Positions 54,001 to 62,107 of a stretch of 64,000 nucleotides of DNA are shown here, one piece after another (the stretch's first letter is position 1; each line of letters starts with the position of its first letter). This stretch comes from an uncultured Desulfomicrobiaceae bacterium (lineage in GTDB: Bacteria > Desulfobacterota > Desulfovibrionia > Desulfovibrionales > Desulfomicrobiaceae). The stretch spans positions 62,001 through 126,000 of the forward strand of contig CALKRN010000006.1 of assembly GCA_937989665.1 (NCBI GenBank), in the 5' to 3' direction. Below the pieces are notes generated by a model. That model searched no databases, was not told the DNA's origin, and worked only from the letters and a program-made list of their open reading frames with translations. The translations under genes and the position numbers were made by a program.

Positions 54001-55839
54001 ATGCTCGTCTCCAACATCCTCTCCCCCAACCGTGCCCCCCTCGGTCTGGGCATCGAAATCCCCATTCGGACGATCTTCCGCCGCATCCTAGAACATCGGC
54101 AGATCACCTCGTTGTTCCAGCCCATCTTCGATTTGCGCACTGGCTCTATCCTCGCATGGGAAGCCCTATCCCGCGGCCCCAAGGAGACCCCCTTCCACTC
54201 GCCCCTCGACCTCTTTACGTATGCCGAAAACAATGGCCAGCTGTTCGCTTTAGAGCAAATTTGCCGTGCCCAGGCCATCGCCTCTGTAGGCCCGCTCTCC
54301 GCCACTCAGAGTTTGTTCCTCAATATCCATCCGCGCACCATCGCAGATCCGGACTTCACCCCCGGTACCACCCGAGAACTCCTCGCCGCAGCAGGGATAA
54401 AGTCCGAGCAAATTACCTTTGAGATTACGGAACGTCATGCCATCGACAACGTCGACCTGCTCCAGAAGACCCTCGATCATTATCGGAGTCAAGGCTTCCG
54501 CGTGGCCGTGGACGACGCCGGCGCCGGCCACTCCGGCCTTACCACCATCGCCGTCTTGCGCCCGGACTTCATCAAGATCGACATGAGCCTTGTGCGCGAC
54601 GTCGACAAAGACCCGGTACGCCGCGCTCTCATGGAGACCATGGTCATTTTCGCGGAAAAAATCGGCTCGCGCATCATCGCCGAGGGAATCGAACGAAAGG
54701 GCGAGGCCATGGTACTTATGGACATCGGCGTGCACTATGGCCAAGGCTATTTTCTCGGACGACCCGCTTTCCCAAAGAACGAGGCCGCCCTCAATATCCG
54801 CGAACTCGCCCCGCCGCGCATCCGCACCAACACCCGATTCGCGTGCTCCATCCCTGCCGGCAGTCTCGCCAAGCCTGTACCCACAATCCCACCCGACACC
54901 AAAGTGGATGCCGTGCAACGCTTACTTTCCCAAAAAGCTACCACCCAAACCGTGGTGGTGGTGGATAACGCCGAACGGCCCTTGGGACTCGTTATGGCGC
55001 ATAGCCTCGATCGGCACCTCGCCTCCCTTTATGGCAGGTCACTCTATGCCGACAAACCCATCACAAGCATCATGGATAATACCCCGCTTATTGTTGACGA
55101 ACACGAACTCGTGGAGGCTGTGGCCCAACGTGCCCATGCCCGTCCTGCCATCAAGGCGTACGACGACACCATCGTGACGTCCCAGGGCCGCGTTCTGGGT
55201 ACGCTTTCCGTACACGACATGCTCCAAGCCCTGGCCCAAGTGCAGGTAGAGATGGCCAAAGGAGTCAACCCGCTGTCCGGTCTTCCCGGCAATGTGGCAC
55301 TGGAAAAGGAAATCGATCTCGTCCTGCGCCGAGATCCACGCATTTGTCTCATGTATGCTGACCTGGATAACTTTAAAGTATATAACGATGTCTACGGCTT
55401 CAAACATGGCGACCAAATCATTTTACTCTTGGCCCGCATCCTAACCTGGGCCATTGGCCGTCATGGAAGTCCCGGGGATTTTCTCGCCCACGTTGGGGGG
55501 GACGACTTTGTTGCCATCGTGGACCCCAAACGGGCGGATCGCATCGGCAAGGCCGTGGTGCGTTGCTTCAAACGCCTCGCTCCACTCCACTATAACCCTG
55601 AAGACCGGAAGCGAGGCTGGATTCTCGGCAAAGGCCGCGATGGGCAGCAACGGCAGTTTCCGTTGGTGTCGGTGTCCATCGCCATTGTAGAGCGCCCCTG
55701 CCACGGGAGCACCTTACAGTCCCTCGGAGAAGTGGCCGCCCAAGTCAAAAGCTACGCCAAAACCCTCCCTGGCAACGTCTGCGTGCGCGATCGCCGCGGC
55801 CCGCGGGAAGAGCAAAACCCAGAGGCAGCGAGCCACTAA
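54001..55839 (+). CDS. EAL-CBS-GGDEF cyclic-di-GMP protein
   Basis: 612 residues, cytoplasmic. EAL is at about 22-265 (EAL at 54-56; LNIHPR; FEITERHA; DDAGAGHSG; KIDMSL; AEGIE), with the phosphodiesterase residues kept, although the usual DDFGTGYSS loop is DDAGAGHSG. Two CBS repeats are at about 300-425. The GGDEF-like domain at about 435-590 has GGDDF at 499-503, a change that may leave it non-catalytic. CBS pairs often bind adenosine nucleotides, so energy state could be the input. It lies between phoB and pstSCA, giving a possible link of phosphate starvation to cyclic-di-GMP. AGGAGG lies upstream of the ATG. Confidence 0.92.
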   Translation: MLVSNILSPNRAPLGLGIEIPIRTIFRRILEHRQITSLFQPIFDLRTGSILAWEALSRGPKETPFHSPLDLFTYAENNGQLFALEQICRAQAIASVGPLSATQSLFLNIHPRTIADPDFTPGTTRELLAAAGIKSEQITFEITERHAIDNVDLLQKTLDHYRSQGFRVAVDDAGAGHSGLTTIAVLRPDFIKIDMSLVRDVDKDPVRRALMETMVIFAEKIGSRIIAEGIERKGEAMVLMDIGVHYGQGYFLGRPAFPKNEAALNIRELAPPRIRTNTRFACSIPAGSLAKPVPTIPPDTKVDAVQRLLSQKATTQTVVVVDNAERPLGLVMAHSLDRHLASLYGRSLYADKPITSIMDNTPLIVDEHELVEAVAQRAHARPAIKAYDDTIVTSQGRVLGTLSVHDMLQALAQVQVEMAKGVNPLSGLPGNVALEKEIDLVLRRDPRICLMYADLDNFKVYNDVYGFKHGDQIILLLARILTWAIGRHGSPGDFLAHVGGDDFVAIVDPKRADRIGKAVVRCFKRLAPLHYNPEDRKRGWILGKGRDGQQRQFPLVSVSIAIVERPCHGSTLQSLGEVAAQVKSYAKTLPGNVCVRDRRGPREEQNPEAASH

Positions 55840-56089
55840 CCTTCTCAGCGGATGGACTCGGCTCGATATTGCGGGTGCGCTACCGAAGACATCGGACGCC
55901 AAAAAAACCTGCCCGAGGAGAGCGAGAGGGAGGCCTGCGGCCGATCCACGCGCCCCCCGTTTCACCTCCCTCGAACAAGCGGAAACGCCTCCACGAGGAC
56001 GCGAAGGACACGCCAGCGCCGGCACACCCGGCCCTGAAGGCGCCTCCACCAAGCACTCTGATGCTGTCCTCGATGGAGAGGAAGCAGCC

Positions 56090-56821
56090 CTAGAAAATCC
56101 CAGCGATGGAGCGCGCCAGCCCATCCTGGAGGGCGGGCAAGGCTTCCTCGAACTTGAGGTTTACCTTGTTGGCCGAAGAGGCGATACGGGTCTGGTAGCG
56201 CTGCCGATCACTCGTCTTTTGGATCGCCTGGGTCACCGTTGTGCCTTTGCTCTTCGCCAAATGCGCCTGCTGGCTCTCATAGACGGGATCCTTGGTCTTT
56301 TCCGAGACCATGACGTCAGTAATAATCGAAAAGGTGACGTCTTTAACGAGCGACCCGGCCACCATCTCTGCCGCCCCACCCACAAGGCCACCAAGAGCAC
56401 CGCCGTAATAGACGCCCGAGCCACGACCCGTCGTCGCTCCAATTACCGCTCCAGCCAGCCCACCAGCCAAGGCCCCACCATAGCCACTATACACCGAAGA
56501 TCGCAGGGCAGAGGGATCGGCCTGACCCACTTGCAAAATATTCACCTGAAGGATGTAACTCGCCGTAGCCGGGTCCGCCACCACGGTATAGCCCCGCTGG
56601 GAGAGTTTGGCGGTCACCGGGCCGAGGAGGTCGAAGTCTTTGTCCGAAGCGTTGCGGATATCGACATACACCGTACGGGGAAGATTTTTCTCCACATCGA
56701 GAAAAATGGTATCCGACATCAACGTCTCCACTTTTAGGTCTTTTTTTTCGATGGCCACTTGGGTAGCCGCACAGCCATAAAACAGGCCAACCATAAGGAA
56801 AAAGAAAAACAGCCGCTGCAT
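56090..56821 (-). CDS. TraT-like outer-membrane lipoprotein
   Basis: 243 residues. Signal sequence MQRLFFFFLMVGLFYGC with a lipobox cysteine at 17 (LFYGC, then AATQ) points to a lipoprotein; acyl chain attachment at Cys17 is inferred. The central Gly-rich segment at about 112-147 (YSGYGGALAGGLAGAVIGATTGRG) and a following ALGGLVGGAAEMVAGSLV match TraT surface-exclusion/complement-resistance proteins. This is a chromosomal homologue with no conjugation genes near. GAGGAG precedes the ATG. It sits between the EAL-CBS-GGDEF gene and pstS. Confidence 0.85.
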   Translation of the reverse strand: MQRLFFFFLMVGLFYGCAATQVAIEKKDLKVETLMSDTIFLDVEKNLPRTVYVDIRNASDKDFDLLGPVTAKLSQRGYTVVADPATASYILQVNILQVGQADPSALRSSVYSGYGGALAGGLAGAVIGATTGRGSGVYYGGALGGLVGGAAEMVAGSLVKDVTFSIITDVMVSEKTKDPVYESQQAHLAKSKGTTVTQAIQKTSDRQRYQTRIASSANKVNLKFEEALPALQDGLARSIAGIF

Positions 56822-56906
56822 ACCAAAACTCCTCTTGTGTTGTGGTACTCCTTTCTAACTGCAACCCCATTGCCAATCTCCTGGGAACATCCATCGGCTC
56901 AAGACG

Positions 56907-56935
56907 ATTATGACACGCCTCATGGTATAGAGCAA
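56907..56935 (-). promoter_or_regulatory. candidate promoter of the TraT-like gene
   Basis: On the minus strand TTGCTC (56930-56935) and CATAAT (56907-56912) are separated by exactly 17 bp, giving 4/6 and 5/6 matches to the sigma-70 consensus. The gene start is 85 bp downstream. Confidence 0.45.
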
Positions 56936-56962
56936 GAAAGATGTCCCAAAGCGCAGACCCCT

Positions 56963-57003
56963 CTTGTCACCAAATCGTCACTGAGATATCGTCATCTCGT
57001 CAC
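56963..57003 (+). promoter_or_regulatory. PHO-box-like array upstream of pstS
   Basis: TTGTCAC-CAAA-TCGTCAC (56964-56981) has two half-sites 11 bp apart with a 4-base A-rich gap, as in PhoB sites. GTCA occurs at 56966, 56977, 56991 and 56999. Three of these (first, second, fourth) keep an 11-bp register. It ends about 60 bp before the pstS ATG. The PhoB-like gene is 3 kb away. Confidence 0.6.
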
Positions 57004-57063
57004 ATGCTGTCCATAAGGTCCTCTTCGTTGTTTCTCGTCCTATTTTCAACAAGGAGGATATGT

Positions 57064-58077
57064 ATGGCACGTGGATTTCTTAAAGTGCTTTTGGCTGCGA
57101 CACTCTTCGTGGCCAGCGCCAGCCTGGCCCAAGCCCGGGACCAGATTAAAATTGTAGGTTCATCAACGGTCTTTCCCTTCTCGAGTTTTGTGGCCGAGGA
57201 GTTCGGCGCGACGGGCAAATTCAAGACTCCGGTCGTAGAATCGACAGGGACCGGTGGTGGTTTCAAGCTTTTCACCGCGGGGGTAGGCACGCAAACCCCG
57301 GACATCAGCAACGCCTCCCGCCGGATCAAGCGTTCCGAATTCGAGACCGCCGAACAGAATGGGGTGACCGATATCTCCGAGGCCCTCATTGGCTTTGACG
57401 GCATTGTCGTGGCCCAAAACAAGGACGCGGCCCCGCTCAACCTGACGCTGCAGCAGCTGGCATTAGCGGTTCTCGCCGAGATCCCCAAAGACGGGAAGCT
57501 TATTCCTAACCCCTACACCAGCTGGGATCAGATCAGCCCGGACCTGCCGAAGCGCAAGATCATCGTCTACGGCCCGCCCACTTCGTCTGGGACTCGTGAC
57601 GCCTTTGAAGAGCTTGTGGTGGAGCCCGTAGCCCACAAGCTGGGTGGTTATGAAAAGGGATACAAAAAAATCCGCCAAGACAATGCCTATGTTCCATCCG
57701 GTGAAAACGACAACCTCATCGTGCAAAAGCTGACGAAGGACAAAGAAGCGGTGGGTGTTTTCGGGTACAGCTTTTACGAAGAGAACCAAGATTCCCTCTC
57801 CGTAGCGAAAATCGAGAGCTGGACACCGAATATGGATTCCATTGCGAGCGGTTCGTATCCCATCTCTCGTTCGCTGTATTTCTATGTGAAAAATGCCCAC
57901 TACGACAAAGTCCCTGGGCTCAAAGAATATGTTGAGCTCTTCATGAGCGAGAAGATGATCGGCGACAATGGTGCCCTCAAGCGCATCGGCCTCGTGCCCC
58001 TGCCTGCCGCCGAACGGGAAAAGGCACGGAAAAAGGTCCTCGGTCGTGTCAAAGTCACCAAAGAAGAACTGAAGTAA
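57064..58077 (+). CDS. pstS: phosphate ABC transporter substrate-binding protein
   Basis: 337 residues. Signal peptide at about 1-24 (LLAATLFVASASLAQA). It binds inorganic phosphate in the periplasm: GSSTVFPFSSF (about 33-43), ESTGTGGGFKLF (about 58-69), DISNASR and PTSSGTRDAFEE (about 176-187) line the site. AAGGAGG precedes the ATG. The start of an operon with pstC and pstA; a stem-loop after the stop probably lowers downstream transcription so that pstS is made in excess. Confidence 0.95.
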   Translation: MARGFLKVLLAATLFVASASLAQARDQIKIVGSSTVFPFSSFVAEEFGATGKFKTPVVESTGTGGGFKLFTAGVGTQTPDISNASRRIKRSEFETAEQNGVTDISEALIGFDGIVVAQNKDAAPLNLTLQQLALAVLAEIPKDGKLIPNPYTSWDQISPDLPKRKIIVYGPPTSSGTRDAFEELVVEPVAHKLGGYEKGYKKIRQDNAYVPSGENDNLIVQKLTKDKEAVGVFGYSFYEENQDSLSVAKIESWTPNMDSIASGSYPISRSLYFYVKNAHYDKVPGLKEYVELFMSEKMIGDNGALKRIGLVPLPAAEREKARKKVLGRVKVTKEELK

Positions 58078-58087
58078 CACCAACCAA

Positions 58088-58116
58088 ATGGCGGGGGAAG
58101 CATTCCTCCCCCGCCA
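58088..58116 (+). terminator. pstS-pstC intercistronic stem-loop
   Basis: ATGGCGGGGGA, loop, TCCCCCGCCAT: an 11-bp GC-rich stem without a T tract between pstS and pstC. Such hairpins commonly stabilise upstream mRNA or attenuate transporter genes. Confidence 0.6.
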
Positions 58117-58131
58117 TCGCGGGATACCACT

Positions 58132-59361
58132 GTGACGTCGCAGACCATTACTCTTGTGCTCGTCCTCGGACTCCTCCCATTGGCGGCCTTTGGCTACCGC
58201 CTTGGACGGAACAAATGGCTGGCCATGAGCGCCACGCCCTCGCCTTTTGTCGGCTCTGCCGGCATCTTTGGTTGGTATGTCATGCTTGGGGCCTTGAAGC
58301 CAGTTCTTGCCCTCAATCTTTTGGCGCTTGTGGCCAACATGATAGACCTCTTCTCGCTTCCAGGACCCATTCTCGCAAGCATCTCGTTTGTCACAGCCAC
58401 CGCGGGAATGGCCTATGCGTTGAAAGCAATTAGCCCGCATTTCAAGGCACGCGAGGCCATCGAGACGACTATCCGTCGTCTCCTTTTCGTGGCCTCGCTC
58501 ATCTCTATTTTCACAACGATTGGAATCGTGGTCTCCATTTTATTCGAGGCCATCCAATTTTTTCGTCTTGTCTCCATCTGGGACTTTATCACGGGGACTC
58601 AATGGAATCCTGATGACGCGGTTCGGCCTGACGGCAGTATTGATAGCACACTCTTTGGGGCCGTACCGCTCTTTGCCGGCACATTGATGATTACCTTCAT
58701 CGCCATGACTGTGGCCATCCCAGTGGGCCTGTTTTCGGCCATTTGTATGTCAGAATATGCCTCGACGCTTACCCGACGCATCGCCAAGCCCACTTTAGAA
58801 ATCCTCGCTGGCATTCCCACGGTGGTGTACGGCTTTTTTGCGGCCATCACCGTCAGCCCACTGGTAGTCCAAGCTGCCGCCTTCTTCGGCCTCGAAGCCG
58901 AATACACCAACGCCCTCAGCCCAGGCTTGGTCATGGGAATCATGATTATCCCTCTTGTTTCCTCCTTGGCCGACGACGTTATTAGCGCCGTACCCCAAAA
59001 CCTGCGCGAGGGTTCCTTTGCCCTTGGTGCCTTCCCCAGTGAGACCATCAAATGGGTCGTCCTGCCCGCTGCCCTCCCGGGCATCGTCTCCGCCTGTCTA
59101 CTCGCCATCTCCAGGGCTGTGGGTGAAACCATGATCGTGGTCATGGCCGCCGGACTCCAACCCGTGCTCTCCTGGAACCCCTTGCGCGGGATGACGACGG
59201 TGAACGTACGCATCGTTGACGCCTTCACCGGGGACCAAGCCTTTGACAGCCCCGAAACCCTGTCTGCCTTTGGCCTGGGCCTCGCCCTTCTCATCACCAC
59301 CTTATGCCTTAATATCGTTTCGCTTGTCGTTATCCGCAAATTCCGCCAGCAGTACGAGTAA
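58132..59361 (+). CDS. pstC: phosphate ABC transporter permease PstC
   Basis: 409 residues, longer than the E. coli protein (319) because of an N-terminal part with two to three extra helices (about 5-110). The core has about six helices at 125-400 and the permease loop with ALGAFPSETIKWVVLPAALPGIV (about 298-320). The start is GTG at 58132. No strong ribosome-binding site is seen. PstC and PstA form the channel; PstB from the other operon supplies energy. Confidence 0.93.
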   Translation: MTSQTITLVLVLGLLPLAAFGYRLGRNKWLAMSATPSPFVGSAGIFGWYVMLGALKPVLALNLLALVANMIDLFSLPGPILASISFVTATAGMAYALKAISPHFKAREAIETTIRRLLFVASLISIFTTIGIVVSILFEAIQFFRLVSIWDFITGTQWNPDDAVRPDGSIDSTLFGAVPLFAGTLMITFIAMTVAIPVGLFSAICMSEYASTLTRRIAKPTLEILAGIPTVVYGFFAAITVSPLVVQAAAFFGLEAEYTNALSPGLVMGIMIIPLVSSLADDVISAVPQNLREGSFALGAFPSETIKWVVLPAALPGIVSACLLAISRAVGETMIVVMAAGLQPVLSWNPLRGMTTVNVRIVDAFTGDQAFDSPETLSAFGLGLALLITTLCLNIVSLVVIRKFRQQYE

Positions 59362-59364
59362 GCC

Positions 59365-60522
59365 ATGCTCCACACCGATCCCCAGTTCTACCGCCGCCGG
59401 CTGGCCAAGGAACGTCTCTTTCGGGCGATATCTTACACGGCCATCGCCGTTGCCAGTGTCTTTCTCGTCTTTTTCTTTGCCGACATCATCGGCCAATCCT
59501 TGACGGCCTTCTCCCAAACGGAAATCCGGGTTCCCATCCACTTTACCCAGGAGATTTTAGATGCACCAGAGAGCGCCGTTGACCCTGAGTTCGCTCCTCT
59601 GGTGAGCCGCGGGGTGCTGCGCCTTCTGCCTGGCGAACTGAACGCCAATCCCCGTCTCCTTGGAACCACCCGAGAGGAATGGATGCTTGCTACCGCCGAA
59701 GTGGACCAGTACCTCAAAGGCAAACCCAACCGCCTCAAACCACGGGATATCCGCACCATTGAGCGCCTCCAACAGGAGGGACGCTTCCGTATGGCATGGA
59801 ACTGGGGGTTCTTGACACGGGGGGATTCGAAGCTTCCTGAAATGGCCGGTATTCTCGCGGCGGCCGTCGGTTCAGTTTATGTCCTTCTTGTCACCTTGGC
59901 CTTCAGTTTCCCCATCGGGGTGATGGCAGCTATCTATCTCGAAGAATTTGCCCCAGATAACCGATTCATGCAGTTTATCGAGGTCAACATCAACAACCTC
60001 GCCGCCATTCCTTCCATCCTCTATGGTCTCCTGGGCCTGGCCATTTTCATCCAATTCCTCGGACTGCCCCGTTCTTCCAGCGTGGTGGGTGGTCTCACGC
60101 TGGGCTTGATGACCCTGCCCGTCATCATCATCTCCACCCGTACCGCAATCCGCGCCATTCCGAGCTCCATCCGGGAAGGAGCCCTCGCCCTGGGGGCGAC
60201 CCGCTGGCAGATGGTATGGGACCACATCTTACCCCTCTCCCTGCCGGGCATCCTCACCGGGACCATCATTGGCCTCGCCCGAGCCATCGGAGAGACCGCG
60301 CCCCTCATCCTTGTCGGTATGGTCGCCTACATCCCCCAACCAGCAAGCAGTTTCCTCGAAGCCACCAGCGTACTTCCCGCCCAGATCTATACTTGGGCGT
60401 CGGACTCGCAGCGCGCCTTTGTGGAACGCACCGCCGCCGGGATCATCATCCTGCTCATCGTGCTGCTCTCCATGAACGCCCTCGCCATCTTCCTGCGCTC
60501 CAAATACGAACGAAAGTGGTAG
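59365..60522 (+). CDS. pstA: phosphate ABC transporter permease PstA
   Basis: 385 residues. Helix 1 is at about 27-47. A large periplasmic insert at about 50-160 (the DUF3333-type N-terminal domain) precedes the core at about 165-378. The EAA loop has ALGATRWQMVWDHILPLSLPGIL (about 272-294). It follows pstC by 3 bp. No pstB or phoU follows on this strand; these genes lie 9-10 kb away on the minus strand. Confidence 0.93.
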   Translation: MLHTDPQFYRRRLAKERLFRAISYTAIAVASVFLVFFFADIIGQSLTAFSQTEIRVPIHFTQEILDAPESAVDPEFAPLVSRGVLRLLPGELNANPRLLGTTREEWMLATAEVDQYLKGKPNRLKPRDIRTIERLQQEGRFRMAWNWGFLTRGDSKLPEMAGILAAAVGSVYVLLVTLAFSFPIGVMAAIYLEEFAPDNRFMQFIEVNINNLAAIPSILYGLLGLAIFIQFLGLPRSSSVVGGLTLGLMTLPVIIISTRTAIRAIPSSIREGALALGATRWQMVWDHILPLSLPGILTGTIIGLARAIGETAPLILVGMVAYIPQPASSFLEATSVLPAQIYTWASDSQRAFVERTAAGIIILLIVLLSMNALAIFLRSKYERKW

Positions 60523-60536
60523 GGAAGTGGTAGCAC

Positions 60537-60580
60537 CGCCCCCCCTGCCCACGGCCACCTAAAAGGCAGCGGGGGGGCGG
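60537..60580 (+). terminator. hairpin after pstA
   Basis: CCGCCCCCCCTGCC pairs with GGCAGCGGGGGGGCGG around a short A-rich loop (CTAAAA near 60559). It is GC-rich with no T tract. It lies 14 bp after the stop. Confidence 0.55.
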
Positions 60581-60620
60581 CAGGCCACCAGGAGAGAGGA
60601 TCTCCGCCAACATCTTCGGC

Positions 60621-60728
60621 TCCTTCGGGGATGGAAGTGGTAGTTTACTTCCTGCACGTTGGGCCAAAAAACGGGTTTTTACCCCCGTTTTCTTCGGGAA
60701 TCTCAACGACAGTTCGCTTCCTGCACGA
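60621..60728. repeat. paired direct repeat, 70-bp spacing
   Basis: Copies at 60621-60658 and 60691-60728 share CTTCGGG, CAGTT- or AGTTT-like and CTTCCTGCACG at the 3' end. The shared 3' part is near identical and the middle is diverged. A hairpin sits between them. Confidence 0.6.
60667..60690. terminator. terminator-like hairpin between repeat copies
   Basis: AACGGG, loop TTTTTACC, CCCGTT, then TTTCTT on the plus strand and AAAA tract on the left (TTTT on the minus). It could act in both directions. Confidence 0.5.
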
Positions 60729-61078
60729 CAAGGCGAACGAAGGCCTCCCCAACGCGACCCCTGCGCTGGGCCACACGCTCTCCCCAAAGAGCGCCCAGAG
60801 GAGTGTCCGCTTCAAAGCAACTCCCCCTGTCCAAGGGGATGGCGGGGACGCTCGACGGAATCAGGGGCTTGAGATAAACGAACTCTTGGGTGGTGGCAGT
60901 CGTTGTCTCTCGCTCTCTGCTGGCCAAAGGCGTGCACCTACGCGCCGCAGATGCCAAGACGGAAAGCAGTATTCGAACCAAAAGAGGTCCTTTACTGAAG
61001 CACAATTGTCAGGCACGCCCCCGGCCACCATCGACGCCTTTTCCGTCACGCCTTTTCCTTTGTCCTGGAGGTCGTTGT

Positions 61079-62107
61079 ATGCGCTCTTTCTTGTTTACCC
61101 TCATCTTCCTGGCAGCTCCCCTCCTGGCCTCTGCTGCCGGGCCACGCGAACTCACCGTACTCGTCCACAGCAGCTTTAGCGCCAGTACGGACGTCATTGC
61201 CTCCTTCGAAGCGGAGCACAATTGTACGGTGCGTTTTCTCCAAGGCGGTGATGCGGGACTCACCCTCAACCAGGCCATCCTCACCAAACACGCCCCTCTT
61301 GCCGACGTCCTTTTTGGCGTGGACACGACCTTCCTCTCCCGCGCCCTCAACGCCGACATCTTCGAACCCTACCGCTCGCCGGCCCTAGGAGGGGTGCGCC
61401 CCGAGCTTCTCCTCGATTCCCAAGGCCGCGTCACCCCCATCGACTTTGGCGATGTTTGCCTCAACTACGATCGCGCGTGGTTTGCGGCCCGCGGCCTCCA
61501 ACCACCGCGCGACATCCTCGACCTCGTGCGGCCTGAATATGCGGGGCTCCTTGTCGTGCAGCACCCCGCCACCTCCTCCCCAGGCTTGGCTTTTTTCCTC
61601 ACCACCATCGCCCGATTTGGAGAAGACGAGGCCTTTTCCTTTTGGGAACGGCTGAAGGCCAATGGCGTCCTTGTGCGTCCCGGGTGGAAAGAAGCCTATT
61701 GGGGAGATTTTACCGCTGCATCCAAAGGCAAACGCCCGATTGTCGTAAGCTATGCCACGAGTCCCGCAGCGGAGGTCCACTTCAATCCCAACGCCACCGA
61801 GCCCCCCACCGCCGCAGTGCTCACCCCAGGTGCAGCCTTCCGGCAGGTGGAATTCGCCGGCATCCTCAAAGGGACCACAAATCTCGACCTAGCCCAACAA
61901 TTTATCGATTTTCTCCTCTCTCCCCGCTTTCAGGAGGACATCCCCCTGCAGATGTTCATGTTCCCGGCCGTGGAGGGCACACGCCTCCCGGAGGTCTTCC
62001 GCCGCTGGGCCCAACAGGCCGAGAGCCCAGCCTGGATCGCCCCGGAACGGATCGACACTGGTCGCGAGGTCTGGCTCACCCGGTGGACCCGTCTCATGCA
62101 ACCATGA
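61079..62107 (+). CDS. thiB: thiamine ABC transporter substrate-binding protein
   Basis: 342 residues. Signal peptide at about 1-20 (FLFTLIFLAAPLLASAAG). The ThiB/TbpA pattern includes LTVLVHSSFS, VIASFEAEHNCTVRFLQGGD and the family hinge ADVLFGVDTTFLSRAL (about 75-90). WKEAYWGDFTA near 200 and the thiamine-binding type VVSYATSPAAEVHF near 220 are also consistent. GGAGG is upstream. The next gene overlaps by 4 bp. Distantly related iron-binding proteins were considered but the DVLFGVD segment favours ThiB. Confidence 0.8.
   Translation: MRSFLFTLIFLAAPLLASAAGPRELTVLVHSSFSASTDVIASFEAEHNCTVRFLQGGDAGLTLNQAILTKHAPLADVLFGVDTTFLSRALNADIFEPYRSPALGGVRPELLLDSQGRVTPIDFGDVCLNYDRAWFAARGLQPPRDILDLVRPEYAGLLVVQHPATSSPGLAFFLTTIARFGEDEAFSFWERLKANGVLVRPGWKEAYWGDFTAASKGKRPIVVSYATSPAAEVHFNPNATEPPTAAVLTPGAAFRQVEFAGILKGTTNLDLAQQFIDFLLSPRFQEDIPLQMFMFPAVEGTRLPEVFRRWAQQAESPAWIAPERIDTGREVWLTRWTRLMQP

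Larger units (their letters stand above)
60581..61078. other. intergenic region between pstA and thiB
   Basis: About 500 bp. It holds a paired repeat (60621-60728) and a terminator-like hairpin (60667-60690). I looked for a TPP riboswitch (CTGAGA and the ACCTGA element) and did not find one. GGAGG lies before thiB. Confidence 0.5.

Noticed and set aside
60581-61078. TPP riboswitch before thiB
   Set aside because: No CTGAGA element or the second conserved half with a pairing stem could be found by eye.
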